A DNA stretch of 64,000 nucleotides from Sulfurimonas sp. (GTDB lineage: Bacteria; Campylobacterota; Campylobacteria; Campylobacterales; Sulfurimonadaceae), in NCBI GenBank assembly GCA_026988315.1, contig JALSLJ010000024.1:1-64000 (forward strand), in the 5' to 3' direction. Below, piece by piece: positions 53,011 to 63,607 of this stretch. How positions within the stretch are numbered: position 1 is the stretch's first letter; the number at the start of each line of letters is the position of its first letter. The translations under genes were made by a program, and so were the position numbers. A model generated the notes under the pieces. That model was not told the DNA's origin. It made no database searches and was given only the letters and a program-made list of their open reading frames with translations.

Positions 53011-53978
53011 TGATACTCAGAAGCATATTATTACTACTCATCATTTATATATCCGCTAGTGCAAATTCATTACTTTTAGATTATAGAATTAATGGTATCC
53101 AAAAGATAGAAAAACAGATGGACTTAGAACTTACACAAAAGGCATATTGGAGTGAGTATATAAAAAATATAGATACTACATTTGGCTATATTGAATCTTA
53201 CTCGTCCGTGCTTGCTTGCGATAAAAACAAATCAACTCTTGTGCTTTATAAACATGATGAAAACAAAACATTTACACTAGAGAAAAATTATAATGCTTTT
53301 ACTGGTGAAGTAGATGGGGATAAAGTAAGAGAAGGAGATTTAAAAACACCTCTTGGAGTTTATAGATTAACAAAAAAAATCTCTCAATTAGATCCATTTT
53401 ACGGTCCATTAGCATTTGTAACTTCCTATCCAAACACTTATGACAAATATAGGGGTAAAAATGGTTCTGGCATCTGGATTCATGGTCTTCCTATAGAACA
53501 AGAAAGGGATGAGTTCACAAAAGGTTGTATCGCTATAAACAATATCAATATTACGGAATTGGATAAAAAAATTGATATTAAAAAAACTCTACTTATTATC
53601 AATCAGTCTCAATTAACACAAACAACAACAAAAGAAAAATTATCATCTATACTTTCTCAATTATATTTATGGAGATATACATGGTTGTATAATGATATAG
53701 AGGGGTACCTTAATTTTTATGCAGATAACTTTGTTCGAAATGATGGGATGAAAATTGATGAATTTAAAAATTATAAAAAAAGAATATTTGCAAAAAATGA
53801 AAAAAAAGAGATTATCTTTAATGATATTAATATAATCCCTTATCCAAATACAACAAATATTTTTCAAGTAACTTTTAAGGAGTATTACACCTCTAGCAGT
53901 TTTCAATTTATTGGTGATAAAACCCTTATGATAAAAGTTGATGACAATCATAATATAAAAATATTTACAGAAAAATAA
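53010..53978 (+). CDS. L,D-transpeptidase-fold enzyme, Csd6/Pgp2-like
   Basis: YkuD-like IWIHGLP...FTKGCIAINN with catalytic-Cys motif; C-terminal NTF2-like region. Confidence 0.8.
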   Translation: MILRSILLLLIIYISASANSLLLDYRINGIQKIEKQMDLELTQKAYWSEYIKNIDTTFGYIESYSSVLACDKNKSTLVLYKHDENKTFTLEKNYNAFTGEVDGDKVREGDLKTPLGVYRLTKKISQLDPFYGPLAFVTSYPNTYDKYRGKNGSGIWIHGLPIEQERDEFTKGCIAINNINITELDKKIDIKKTLLIINQSQLTQTTTKEKLSSILSQLYLWRYTWLYNDIEGYLNFYADNFVRNDGMKIDEFKNYKKRIFAKNEKKEIIFNDINIIPYPNTTNIFQVTFKEYYTSSSFQFIGDKTLMIKVDDNHNIKIFTEK

Positions 53979-53989
53979 GAGAATTAAAG

Positions 53990-55288
53990 ATGCATTCATA
54001 CTTGCTGAAACTAATTTTCTTACTAGCTTGTACTGCCAGTTTTTCCCATGCAAACATCCAACTTATTAAAAAAGAAAACAGTGATTCTAACACCACTCTT
54101 CTTGTTATAGCTGGAATTCATGGGGATGAACCAGGTGGGTACTTTGCTGCATCAATTCTCTCCTCACACTATAATATAATTTCTAAAAATCTATGGATTA
54201 TTCCAAACCTTAATCAAGCTAGTATTCTAGCCAATAGAAGAGGAATTCATGGAGATATGAATCGAAAATTTTCTACAATAAAAAAACATGATAAAGATGC
54301 AAAAATTATAAAAGAGATAAAAGAGATAATAGTTTCACCTAAAGTATCCTTAGTTTTAAACCTCCATGATGGAAACGGCTTTTATAGGAAAGAACATCAG
54401 GGTAATATTTTTAACCCTAACTCATGGGGGCAAACATGTGTTATTGACCAAAATCAGTTAAACCCTAACCAACCATTTGGAAACCTCAGTGAAATAGCTT
54501 CTACTGTTAAAAATAATATGAATAAAAAACTATTACAAGAGCATCACAGCTTTGATGTAAAAAACACTAACACAAAGTTTCATGATGAAGCTATGCAACA
54601 TTCACTTACTTATTTTGCTGTAACGAACAACAAGCCAGCTTTTGCAATTGAAAGTAGTAAACACCTCCCCTCATTATCAAAAAAAGTTTTTTATCAACTA
54701 CTAGCTATCGAAGAATTTATGAAAGTGATGGATATTAAGTTTGAAAGAAAGTTTGCACTAAATGCAAAGATGATAGATAATATACTCAAACAATATGGCA
54801 CTTTAGCAATAAATAACAATATCTTATTAAACCTTAGTGATATAAAAAAATCTTTAAGCTATATTCCGATAAAATATACGGGTAATGTGTTTAAGTTTTC
54901 TAATCCTCTAGGGAGTGCTAGGAAAGTTAGAGATGGTTATGTAGTATATATTGGCAACAAAAAGATGACAACACTCAGACCGCAATACTTCAAAATTGAA
55001 GAGGACTGCCCTGATAGATTTGACTTAAAAGTTGATAATAATTCAATTTCATTGAATATTACTTCAGATATTTTTGTTATTGACGATTTTAATATCGACA
55101 AAAGTAATCAATTACGCGTAAATGTTATAGGTTATAAATCGAAAAAACATAGTAACGAGAGCGGGATAGATATTAATCTCAAATCGTTAGATAAAAGATT
55201 TTCCGTTGATAAAGGAAACAAAATTTATAGAGTAGAGTTTTATAAAAAAGATAAATTTTGTTTTATGTCGATGGTACATTTTAAATAG
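53990..55288 (+). CDS. M14/M99-family metallocarboxypeptidase, Csd4/Pgp1-like
   Basis: VIAGIHGDEPGGYFAA zinc-binding HxxE, LHDGNGFYR, signal peptide. Confidence 0.85.
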   Translation: MHSYLLKLIFLLACTASFSHANIQLIKKENSDSNTTLLVIAGIHGDEPGGYFAASILSSHYNIISKNLWIIPNLNQASILANRRGIHGDMNRKFSTIKKHDKDAKIIKEIKEIIVSPKVSLVLNLHDGNGFYRKEHQGNIFNPNSWGQTCVIDQNQLNPNQPFGNLSEIASTVKNNMNKKLLQEHHSFDVKNTNTKFHDEAMQHSLTYFAVTNNKPAFAIESSKHLPSLSKKVFYQLLAIEEFMKVMDIKFERKFALNAKMIDNILKQYGTLAINNNILLNLSDIKKSLSYIPIKYTGNVFKFSNPLGSARKVRDGYVVYIGNKKMTTLRPQYFKIEEDCPDRFDLKVDNNSISLNITSDIFVIDDFNIDKSNQLRVNVIGYKSKKHSNESGIDINLKSLDKRFSVDKGNKIYRVEFYKKDKFCFMSMVHFK

Positions 55289-55299
55289 GATTAGATTTA

Positions 55300-56835
55300 A
55301 TGAATCAAGATGCACAACACTCTTTTACAAGTGTAATTTCAGTTAATCCATATACAGATAAATATCTTAGCAGTATGGCTAGTTTTTTAAGTGAAACTAC
55401 TTCTCCCCAATATGATAAAAATCAATTCGCTATTTCACACCTTAATGCAAATGGTTTTATGACTAGTAAGATTTCTATCTCTAAGAATATCCCCGAAGAA
55501 GATTTGTATGATGCAATAAGCAATAAAGTATATGATGATTTATCACTTGATCAAGCTTTAACATATCAGATTCAGTATATAGAAACTTTTAATAACTTAG
55601 ATGAAAAAGATAGATTTTTTCATGTATTTGTTGCTGATCCATCAACAATTAATGATGTTTATGCAGATGCTGTAGAAGCTATAAAGTATATTGATGTAAT
55701 AATCCCTACCCCTTTACTTTTAAAATCTCTATATGCTAAAGACATTATAGAAGATGGTGGTCTTCATTGTTTTATTTATTTCCAAAAAGACGACACTTTC
55801 TTAACTGTATATAATGAAAAAGAGTTTCTTTTTACAAAATCACTTAACTACTCTTTTGTACAGATGCATGAAAGATTTTGTGAACTTTATGGTGAAAGGA
55901 TAGAATATGAAGAGTTTGTAAGCTTCGTATCTCGTGAAAACCTTAAAGAAACATCAAGCGAATATAAAGAATATTTCATCAAACTTTACAAAGAAATCTT
56001 TGCCAATACAAATAGTATTTTAACATATGTTAAAAGAGTTTTTGATATTGAAAAAATAGACCATATCTATATAGGTACTCAATTCTCAACTGTTACTAAG
56101 CTTGATGAGATAGCTGAAGTTGAACTCAATGTCAAAACAAGTAATTTTGATTTTGACTATGGTTTTGATAGTGATGGAACATATATAGACCAAATAGATT
56201 CTTTGATGCAAATATACGCTATTTTGCCAAATGAAGATAAATATGAGTGCAATTTTACAAACTTTGTCCGCCCCCCTAAGTTTACACAAAGAGAAAGCGG
56301 GAAGCTGATAATGCTTACTGCAGCTTCATTTATAATAGCTTTTATATATCCTGTTTCTTACTGGATGATCACTTATGCTCAAACTTTTCAATACCAATCA
56401 TTAAGTCAAGAGTATATAGAGGTACATAATCAAAAAATAACCAGAGAAGCTACTATCAAAAACAGAGAAACTGATAAAGAAAAAATCATAGCCCTACTCA
56501 ATAAAGAAAATAAAGAATACAGAGATAAGAAAAATACACTCATTAAGATTCACGATGTTAAAGTTAATTACCCTATGAAAGCGAAACATTTAGCTTTGCT
56601 AACAAAGGATTTGAATAACTACAATATTGGATTAGAATCACTTACTTATTCAGAAGCAAATAATAGCAAAACATTTCAACTTAGCCTGCTCGCTTCAAAT
56701 GATAGAAAGATAACTCTTCTTCTTGAGCATCTTACAAAAAAACATGAAGGAAAATTTAACTTTTCACTTGAGAAAATCTTTTATAATGAAGAATCTACAT
56801 ACTACTCAAGCGAGTTAAAGGTAAAATTATTATGA
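55300..56835 (+). CDS. GspL/PilM-N-like assembly platform protein
   Basis: Cytoplasmic N-domain, single TM at ~residues 335-355, periplasmic coiled coil plus ferredoxin-like C-terminus; first gene of pilus-like operon. Confidence 0.6.
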   Translation: MNQDAQHSFTSVISVNPYTDKYLSSMASFLSETTSPQYDKNQFAISHLNANGFMTSKISISKNIPEEDLYDAISNKVYDDLSLDQALTYQIQYIETFNNLDEKDRFFHVFVADPSTINDVYADAVEAIKYIDVIIPTPLLLKSLYAKDIIEDGGLHCFIYFQKDDTFLTVYNEKEFLFTKSLNYSFVQMHERFCELYGERIEYEEFVSFVSRENLKETSSEYKEYFIKLYKEIFANTNSILTYVKRVFDIEKIDHIYIGTQFSTVTKLDEIAEVELNVKTSNFDFDYGFDSDGTYIDQIDSLMQIYAILPNEDKYECNFTNFVRPPKFTQRESGKLIMLTAASFIIAFIYPVSYWMITYAQTFQYQSLSQEYIEVHNQKITREATIKNRETDKEKIIALLNKENKEYRDKKNTLIKIHDVKVNYPMKAKHLALLTKDLNNYNIGLESLTYSEANNSKTFQLSLLASNDRKITLLLEHLTKKHEGKFNFSLEKIFYNEESTYYSSELKVKLL

Positions 56836-57464
56836 AAATAAATATTGAAGACTATTTACATAAGATAGACTCTAGTTTTAAAGATAAGACTCAAAGAGAT
56901 ATATATATGATTTATATCATGATTTTTGCTGCGATATTTGCATTTTCATATCTACTCTTTTGGGAAACCTCCGAAAATGATTTCATCAAAAAAAATGATC
57001 AAATATCTGATATTAGAACTAAAATAAATAATGATCAAATATTTTTAAAAATCAATCCATCAGTTAAAATAGATATGTTAGAACAAGATATAAAAAAAGC
57101 TGAGCTTGATTTAGTAGTTATTAAAGACAACAATGGATACATTAAAAATAAATTAGAAGACATTTCATCACTGATATATGATGAGAGAGCTTGGGGTGAA
57201 TATTTAGATTCTATCTCTAAAAATGCACAAATATATAATGTTAAAATACTAGAATTTACAAATGAGTATGGACAAACAAACAAATCATTTGGGCATGTTT
57301 TAGATATAAAGCTCAAAACAACTGCTAATTACAAAAATACACTAAAGTTTATCAATTCATTAGAACAAAGTGAACTGGTAGTGGATATACATGATTTACA
57401 TATCTATAAAGATGAAGATATGTACTCAGATATTAATATTTCAGTTTGGGGGATTTCATACTAA
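56832..57464 (+). CDS. GspM/PilO-like inner membrane protein
   Basis: N-terminal TM, coiled coil, PilO-like C-domain; operon position. Confidence 0.6.
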   Translation: MKINIEDYLHKIDSSFKDKTQRDIYMIYIMIFAAIFAFSYLLFWETSENDFIKKNDQISDIRTKINNDQIFLKINPSVKIDMLEQDIKKAELDLVVIKDNNGYIKNKLEDISSLIYDERAWGEYLDSISKNAQIYNVKILEFTNEYGQTNKSFGHVLDIKLKTTANYKNTLKFINSLEQSELVVDIHDLHIYKDEDMYSDINISVWGISY

Positions 57465-57916
57465 TGAAAAATAATTCATATATAACCTTATTACTGTTAT
57501 TGGCAATAGGTCTTAACGCTAATGAACTTGGCTGGGTAGATAAACAAATAGAAGCGATAAAACCAGCTAGAGAAGGTGTTAGCAGTTCTGTTATTGCAGA
57601 TTTGGATGATCCCTTTATCTTTTATAAGAAAAAAATTTCTAAAAAAGTATATAAACAAAAAGCAAGATATAGTGCTTCAAAAACAAATAATTCAACAAGC
57701 ACTACATATAGTGGGACTAATCTTTCTGGTTTCTCACTCAAAGCTATTATGAACAAGTCTGCTTTAATTAACGGTAAATGGTATAAAGAGAGTGAAAAAA
57801 TTGGACGATATAATCTATCGGCTATTAATACCACTTCTGTTGTGCTAACAAGAAATGGTAAAAAAAGTTTACTCTATATGAGCGACAAAAACAACAATCT
57901 AAAATTTAAAAGATAA
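57464..57916 (+). CDS. small GspC/PilP-like or CtsR-like periplasmic protein
   Basis: Signal peptide; FSLKAIMNKSALINGKWYKESEKIGRYNLSAINTTSVVLTRNGKKSLLYM resembles a PilP/GspC HR-type domain; directly before the secretin. Confidence 0.6.
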   Translation: MKNNSYITLLLLLAIGLNANELGWVDKQIEAIKPAREGVSSSVIADLDDPFIFYKKKISKKVYKQKARYSASKTNNSTSTTYSGTNLSGFSLKAIMNKSALINGKWYKESEKIGRYNLSAINTTSVVLTRNGKKSLLYMSDKNNNLKFKR

Positions 57917-57929
57917 GTAGGATTACATA

Positions 57930-59627
57930 ATGAAATCGATAAAAAAATCAATAAAAACGTCAGTTTTCTCAGCTTTACTAACGATATTGTTATTTAACAA
58001 TAGTTATGCTGACTGCTCTTATGAACTTTTCAGTATAAGCTCTACAAAAAACACTAAAATCATTGATTTTATAAGCCAACTTAGTGATGAATGTGAGTTT
58101 ACAATTATTGTTACTGACAACCTTGCACAAGGATACCTAAACACTAAACTCAACAAGATGCATCTTAAAAACTTAACAATAGAAGAGGTTTTAGATATAG
58201 TTTTAAAAGAGAGTAACTTATCTTATAGTTTAGAAAATAATATTTTAAAAATATCTTATTTAACTACTAAAGTTTTCAGTATAGACTATATACTTTCTCA
58301 GAGAAAAGGGATTGGTAGTACAGATATAACTTTAAGCTCATCATCAGCAAACAATAGTAAAAACACTAAAGGAAACACTGGAGCTACCAGCAGAAGCACT
58401 AATAATAACTCATCAAGAAACAATAAAAGCTCTTCTGCTCAATCTGGTATGAAAATACAAAGTAGTGATGAAGTTTTATTTTGGGAAGAATTAGACTTAG
58501 AATTTGAAAAAATCTTAAATAGACCTGGTGATATATATAAGGTTGAATTACCGATTATTAATAAAAATGCTGGTCTTGTTACTGTTACAGCGACACAAAA
58601 GCAGATGAAAAGATTTGATAATTATTTACAAAGACTTCAAGATAAGGTAGCACTTCAAGTTTTAATAGATGTGCAACTACTCTCAGTTACTATGAGTGAA
58701 GGTAAAACAACTGGTATTGACTGGCAGCAATTATATGCACTTCAAGATATTGAATTAAGCATCAACAATATACAAGCAAAGAATGTTTCTACATATGAAG
58801 ATAATATCATAACGGAAGCGATATATGGAACTGATCAAACAACTTCTCAGCTTGTCAATATAAAAGTAGGTGGCAGTTTAAAAGAGGTGATTAAATTTTT
58901 GCAAACACAAGGTGATGTAAATTCTATCTCAAATCCAAAAGTTTTAACACTCAACAATCAACCTGCACTTATTACAGTTGGTACAGAATATTTTTACAAA
59001 ATACAACAATCTTCAAACCAGCAAGGAACTAGTGGCGGTGTTGCTTCCACTACGCAAAATGACCTTATTCAGTCAGTGTTTGCTGGCGTACTTTTAGATA
59101 TTACCCCTGAGATTTCTGATAATGGAACAATTACATTAAAAATAAATCCATCTCTTTCAGAAACTAGATATGATATGTCACAACAAACATCCGTAGATAG
59201 ACAAATGCCACCAGATTTAAATCGTCGTCAACTATCATCAGTTGTATCAATTCAAGATGGAGATAGAGTTATTTTAGGTGGTTTAATTAACACAAGAAAT
59301 ACTTATAATGCCAACAAAGTTCCTTTGCTCGGAGATATACCTGGCCTTAGTTATTTCTTTAGATTTGAAGAAACGATTAAACATGTTGAAGAGCTTATTA
59401 TTATCATTGAACCACATATTATAAGTGAAGATCAAAAAGGTTTATCCTTAGCAGATTTAGGCTACCAAGGACTTACAAATAAATCTGTAAATATTGATAA
59501 TAACAGCGATAGTGACAATAAAACTATAATTGAAGTTAATAGCGATACAAATGATGAAATTATGCTTGAAGATACTGTTGTAAATAGTGATGACACAGAA
59601 AAAGAGAAAGAGGACAATGAGCTCTAA
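57930..59627 (+). CDS. secretin (MshL/PilQ/CtsD-like)
   Basis: C-terminal secretin domain: VILGGLINTRNTYNANKVPLLGDIPGLSYFFR, LIIIIEPHII. Confidence 0.9.
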   Translation: MKSIKKSIKTSVFSALLTILLFNNSYADCSYELFSISSTKNTKIIDFISQLSDECEFTIIVTDNLAQGYLNTKLNKMHLKNLTIEEVLDIVLKESNLSYSLENNILKISYLTTKVFSIDYILSQRKGIGSTDITLSSSSANNSKNTKGNTGATSRSTNNNSSRNNKSSSAQSGMKIQSSDEVLFWEELDLEFEKILNRPGDIYKVELPIINKNAGLVTVTATQKQMKRFDNYLQRLQDKVALQVLIDVQLLSVTMSEGKTTGIDWQQLYALQDIELSINNIQAKNVSTYEDNIITEAIYGTDQTTSQLVNIKVGGSLKEVIKFLQTQGDVNSISNPKVLTLNNQPALITVGTEYFYKIQQSSNQQGTSGGVASTTQNDLIQSVFAGVLLDITPEISDNGTITLKINPSLSETRYDMSQQTSVDRQMPPDLNRRQLSSVVSIQDGDRVILGGLINTRNTYNANKVPLLGDIPGLSYFFRFEETIKHVEELIIIIEPHIISEDQKGLSLADLGYQGLTNKSVNIDNNSDSDNKTIIEVNSDTNDEIMLEDTVVNSDDTEKEKEDNEL

Positions 59628-60426
59628 TATCTATAAAAACTCTAAAGATGTTTTTTTAGATGTTGTTAATCCTAATGACTATGTTCAACTCGATAGAGTT
59701 TCTATGGTTTATCAATCACTAAAGGAATCTATTAAAAAACCACTAAAAATGGTTTTACTCTACGGAAAGCCAGGAACAGGAAAAAGTATGTTACTTTCTA
59801 AGCTTTTTCAGGATTTGTCCCCTTCAGAAGAGATTTTTTTATACAAAACGCCCATAACGGATGAAAATGAATTTTTTAAAAAATTAGCAAAAGATGCTCT
59901 TGATACAAAATATGAAGGTATATTAAACTTTACGCAACTCCTAAATATTTTAGAAACCACTAACAAAACTCAAACTCCATTAATAATTTTAGATGAAGCG
60001 CAACTTTATCCAGGCGCGATGATGGAAAAAATAAGATTGATTTCTGATACAAGAAAAGTAAAGTTTCTCATCACTTTACATAAAACAGAAAAAGAAGACC
60101 TTATTGCAAAAGAGCATTTCCAAACTAGAATATGGGAAAGTATTGAACATCATAATGCTTCAAAGCAAGAATTAAAAGCTTACATACAGAAAAAATTAAT
60201 GAAGGCAAACTGTTTTGATTGTGCGAATATGTTTCCAACTAAATCAGTTGACCTTATCCACAAAATAACTCAAGGGAATTATCGGGAAACTAATAAACTT
60301 CTCTATACGCTCTTTGAGATTTATGAATGGTATAGTGAAAATAATTTATCTAAAATAAACTCCAATAATGTTTCCCATAAAATTATTGAAATGTCAGCGA
60401 TACATACAGGTTTAATCGATGCTTAA
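59617..60426 (+). CDS. ExeA/MshM/CtsP-like AAA ATPase
   Basis: Walker A YGKPGTGKSML, Walker B LIILDEAQ; likely start MSSNIYK. Confidence 0.85.
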   Translation: MSSNIYKNSKDVFLDVVNPNDYVQLDRVSMVYQSLKESIKKPLKMVLLYGKPGTGKSMLLSKLFQDLSPSEEIFLYKTPITDENEFFKKLAKDALDTKYEGILNFTQLLNILETTNKTQTPLIILDEAQLYPGAMMEKIRLISDTRKVKFLITLHKTEKEDLIAKEHFQTRIWESIEHHNASKQELKAYIQKKLMKANCFDCANMFPTKSVDLIHKITQGNYRETNKLLYTLFEIYEWYSENNLSKINSNNVSHKIIEMSAIHTGLIDA

Positions 60427-61306
60427 TATTCATGAACTCGAAAAAAGACACTTTAAATATAAACTAAAATCATATATACCTTATGTAGCAATATTTTTTA
60501 GTTTAACTGTGATTATTGGAATTGTATTTACCCTTATCAATATAGATATTTTCTCGCAAAATGATAATAAAGTAGCAGCTAATAGTGTTTCAAAAAATAT
60601 AACAGAGATTGCACTAGACAATACAACTTCAACTATTAGACAAACGACAGAAGCAGAACCTGAAAAAATCGAGCAGAACAAAGAGATAGTAAAACAAGAA
60701 TTAAACAATAGTATTGAAAAAAACAATAAGCTAATTGCTGCAAATATTCCAAATATTGAAGAGGATAAACCTGAAATAAAGAATGAAAAATTGGTTCTAA
60801 CTCCTTCAATGAACTTTATAGAAAAAATAAATACTCAATCTTCAACTACATCTACCTATAAAGAGCCTGAAAAAAAAGAGAGGATAACACCTAAACAACA
60901 AGTTAAAGTAAAAGAAGTTCCCAAGCCTAAACCACAACAAAGCAGACAAATATTTACTCAAGATGAAGTAAACTCTATACAAATTAAAAAGAATAATACA
61001 TATGATGATATTTATCATGTAATTAAAAGATTTGAAAAGAACAATAATCCTGCTCTGAGTCTTTTTATTGCTAAAAAATATTATGAACTAGGTGAGTATA
61101 AAAAATCTTATAATTATGCACTAAGAACAAATGAGATCAATAACAATATAGAAGCTAGCTGGATAATTTTTGCTAAATCTCTAGTAAAACTAAATAAAAA
61201 AAACATGGCTATTAAAACATTACAAAAATACATTAGTCATTCTGATTCAAACAAAGCTAAAATACTTTTAGATGAAATATCATCAGGAAAACTCAATGCA
61301 GACTAA
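60419..61306 (+). CDS. single-TM TPR protein (MshN-like)
   Basis: N-terminal TM, Lys/Pro-rich linker, C-terminal TPR-like repeats. Confidence 0.65.
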   Translation: MLNIHELEKRHFKYKLKSYIPYVAIFFSLTVIIGIVFTLINIDIFSQNDNKVAANSVSKNITEIALDNTTSTIRQTTEAEPEKIEQNKEIVKQELNNSIEKNNKLIAANIPNIEEDKPEIKNEKLVLTPSMNFIEKINTQSSTTSTYKEPEKKERITPKQQVKVKEVPKPKPQQSRQIFTQDEVNSIQIKKNNTYDDIYHVIKRFEKNNNPALSLFIAKKYYELGEYKKSYNYALRTNEINNNIEASWIIFAKSLVKLNKKNMAIKTLQKYISHSDSNKAKILLDEISSGKLNAD

Positions 61307-61862
61307 AAACAACTTAATTATAAAAACACTCATCCTTTTATCTCTTTGTATCGGTTTATATGCAGATGCAAAACAAGAGATGCTTAATCTTTACAAAAAT
61401 GAAAAATATGAAGAAGCATGTAAACTAGGTTTTAAGAACTTTAGTAGCTATAGAAAAAATGAATCTTTTGTCTCTTTATATGCTTTTTCTTGTCTATATT
61501 CTGACTATATAGATAGACTTTCAATTCCTATTGCAACACTAAAATTTACACCTGAGGGGCGCGCTAACTCAGCATACTTCTCTGTCATTTTAATGCAAAA
61601 AAAACTACTTTACCATGCCTTAATTGATGGCTATGATATCACATCACTTAACTTACCCACTACAGACTACATCTTTTCAAAAGTTTTTGACTTATATGTT
61701 GCATTAGGGGAACACAAACAAAGAAAAACTTATGTTTTTAATGATAAAGAAGATAAAAATACAGCCTATAAACTGTATGTTTTAAAGGATGAAAGATTAA
61801 GTAAAATAGTGGTAGAAGAGTTTTATAATAACATCTCAATAAAACAACATATTTACTGGTAG
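61296..61862 (+). CDS. hypothetical periplasmic protein of pilus-like operon
   Basis: Signal peptide and TPR-like N-part; overlaps the previous gene; start MQTKNN. Confidence 0.65.
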   Translation: MQTKNNLIIKTLILLSLCIGLYADAKQEMLNLYKNEKYEEACKLGFKNFSSYRKNESFVSLYAFSCLYSDYIDRLSIPIATLKFTPEGRANSAYFSVILMQKKLLYHALIDGYDITSLNLPTTDYIFSKVFDLYVALGEHKQRKTYVFNDKEDKNTAYKLYVLKDERLSKIVVEEFYNNISIKQHIYW

Positions 61863-61870
61863 GAGCGATT

Positions 61871-63607
61871 GTGGATAGGATAACAACAGATTTACTTTCT
61901 AATGGTCAAATTATGCAAGTTCAAGTTGATAGACTATTGGCAAAAGGGATAAGTAAAAATCACATTTTAAGAGATATTCTTTTATCTGGTTTTATGACAA
62001 CAGAAAGACTTGTTCGTTATATAGTTGAGCAAATAAAACAAGGTACATATGAACTTTCTCTCATAGAACATTACGATTATATCCCAGAAAAAACTGTTTT
62101 ATTAAAACTTGCAAGTGAGTTAAACCTTTGTTTTATTGATTTAGACACAATAGACATGGACTACAAGCTTATGCAAAGAGTTCCATTGATTCAACTCAAA
62201 AAACACAATGCAATCCCAGTATCAGAGGATGATTTAAGTGTTACTATCGTTTTTTATGATCCATTAGATATTAATGCACAAGAATCTATCCAAAGACTCT
62301 TTCCAAGAAAACCTATCAAAGTTGCCGTATCAACAAAGAAACAGATTCAATCTTACCTTTTTAAATTAGAATTAAAAGACAGTGTGAAAGGTTTGGTTAA
62401 AAAAATACATGACGAATTACACTCGATTACTACAATTGAAGAGCAACAAGAAGCATCTTCAATACTACTCCTAATCGATGTAATACTCAAAGCTGCCATA
62501 AATGGTCGTGCTAGTGATATTCATGTAGAGCCAACTGAAAAGAACTGCGTAATTCGCGTGAGAGTTGATGGTAAACTCACAGAGATGTTTATTTTTGAAA
62601 AAAAAATATACCCACCACTTGCCTCAAGACTAAAACTGTTGGCAAACCTTGATATCGCTGAGAGAAGAAAACCTCAAGATGGACGCTTTTCAACAACTGT
62701 TGGTGCTCAAGAATTTGATTTTCGTATCTCAACACTCCCTATACTCTATGGCGAATCAATTGTTATGCGTATCTTAGACAAGAGAAAAGCACTTGTTAAA
62801 CTTGAAGATGCAGGTATGGATACTCTTAGTTATAAGAAATTATTAAAAGGTCTTCAAGCACCACATGGTATAATCTTAGTTACCGGACCAACAGGAAGTG
62901 GTAAAACAACAACCCTTTATGGTGCTTTACATGAACTTAGAAATGTAGAAGACAAGGTAATTACCGTTGAGGATCCTGTTGAGTATAGGATGAATCTTAT
63001 TCAACAGGTTCAGGTAAACTCAAAAGTTGGTTTGAGTTTTGCGGATGCTCTGCGTTCTATTTTAAGACAGGATCCAGATAAGATAATGATTGGAGAGATT
63101 CGAGATAAAGAAACTCTTGAAATTGCCATTAAAGCCGCATTAACTGGGCATATGGTAATTTCAACTCTTCATACAAATGACTCAATTAGTGCTATCACTC
63201 GTATGGTTGATATGGGGATTCCACATTATCTTATCAGTGGAGCATTAGTAGCAATTCAAGCACAAAGACTTGTTAGAAAAATATGTAAAAGTTGTAAAAT
63301 AGAGGAGAATATCCCTATTGAAACCATAGAAGAGTTAAAAGGTTTTATACCAGAAAATGCTGTATTTTATACTGGCAAGGGTTGCAAAGAGTGTAATGAT
63401 ACAGGATTTTTAGGTAGAGAGATGATATGTGAGGTTCTCAATATTTCAGAAAAGTTATCTTCTATTATTGCAAAAGGTGGTTCAAAAGAGAGTATTTATG
63501 CTCAGGCTGTAGAGGAAGGTTTTGTAGGTATATTTGAAAATGGAATTCAAAAAGCATTAAATGGTGTTACGAGTGTTCAAGAAGTGTTAAAGGTATCAAA
63601 AACATGA
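61871..63607 (+). CDS. GspE/PilB/MshE/CtsE-like assembly ATPase
   Basis: Walker A GPTGSGKTTTLYGAL, ASDIHVEP, IGEIRDKETLEIAIKAALTGHMVISTLHTND, CxxC zinc motif pairs. Confidence 0.93.
   Translation: MDRITTDLLSNGQIMQVQVDRLLAKGISKNHILRDILLSGFMTTERLVRYIVEQIKQGTYELSLIEHYDYIPEKTVLLKLASELNLCFIDLDTIDMDYKLMQRVPLIQLKKHNAIPVSEDDLSVTIVFYDPLDINAQESIQRLFPRKPIKVAVSTKKQIQSYLFKLELKDSVKGLVKKIHDELHSITTIEEQQEASSILLLIDVILKAAINGRASDIHVEPTEKNCVIRVRVDGKLTEMFIFEKKIYPPLASRLKLLANLDIAERRKPQDGRFSTTVGAQEFDFRISTLPILYGESIVMRILDKRKALVKLEDAGMDTLSYKKLLKGLQAPHGIILVTGPTGSGKTTTLYGALHELRNVEDKVITVEDPVEYRMNLIQQVQVNSKVGLSFADALRSILRQDPDKIMIGEIRDKETLEIAIKAALTGHMVISTLHTNDSISAITRMVDMGIPHYLISGALVAIQAQRLVRKICKSCKIEENIPIETIEELKGFIPENAVFYTGKGCKECNDTGFLGREMICEVLNISEKLSSIIAKGGSKESIYAQAVEEGFVGIFENGIQKALNGVTSVQEVLKVSKT

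Noticed and set aside
53667-54053. 128-aa antisense ORF over the Csd6/Csd4-like junction
   Set aside because: Low-complexity hydrophobic translation of AT-rich antisense DNA; both sense genes are well supported.
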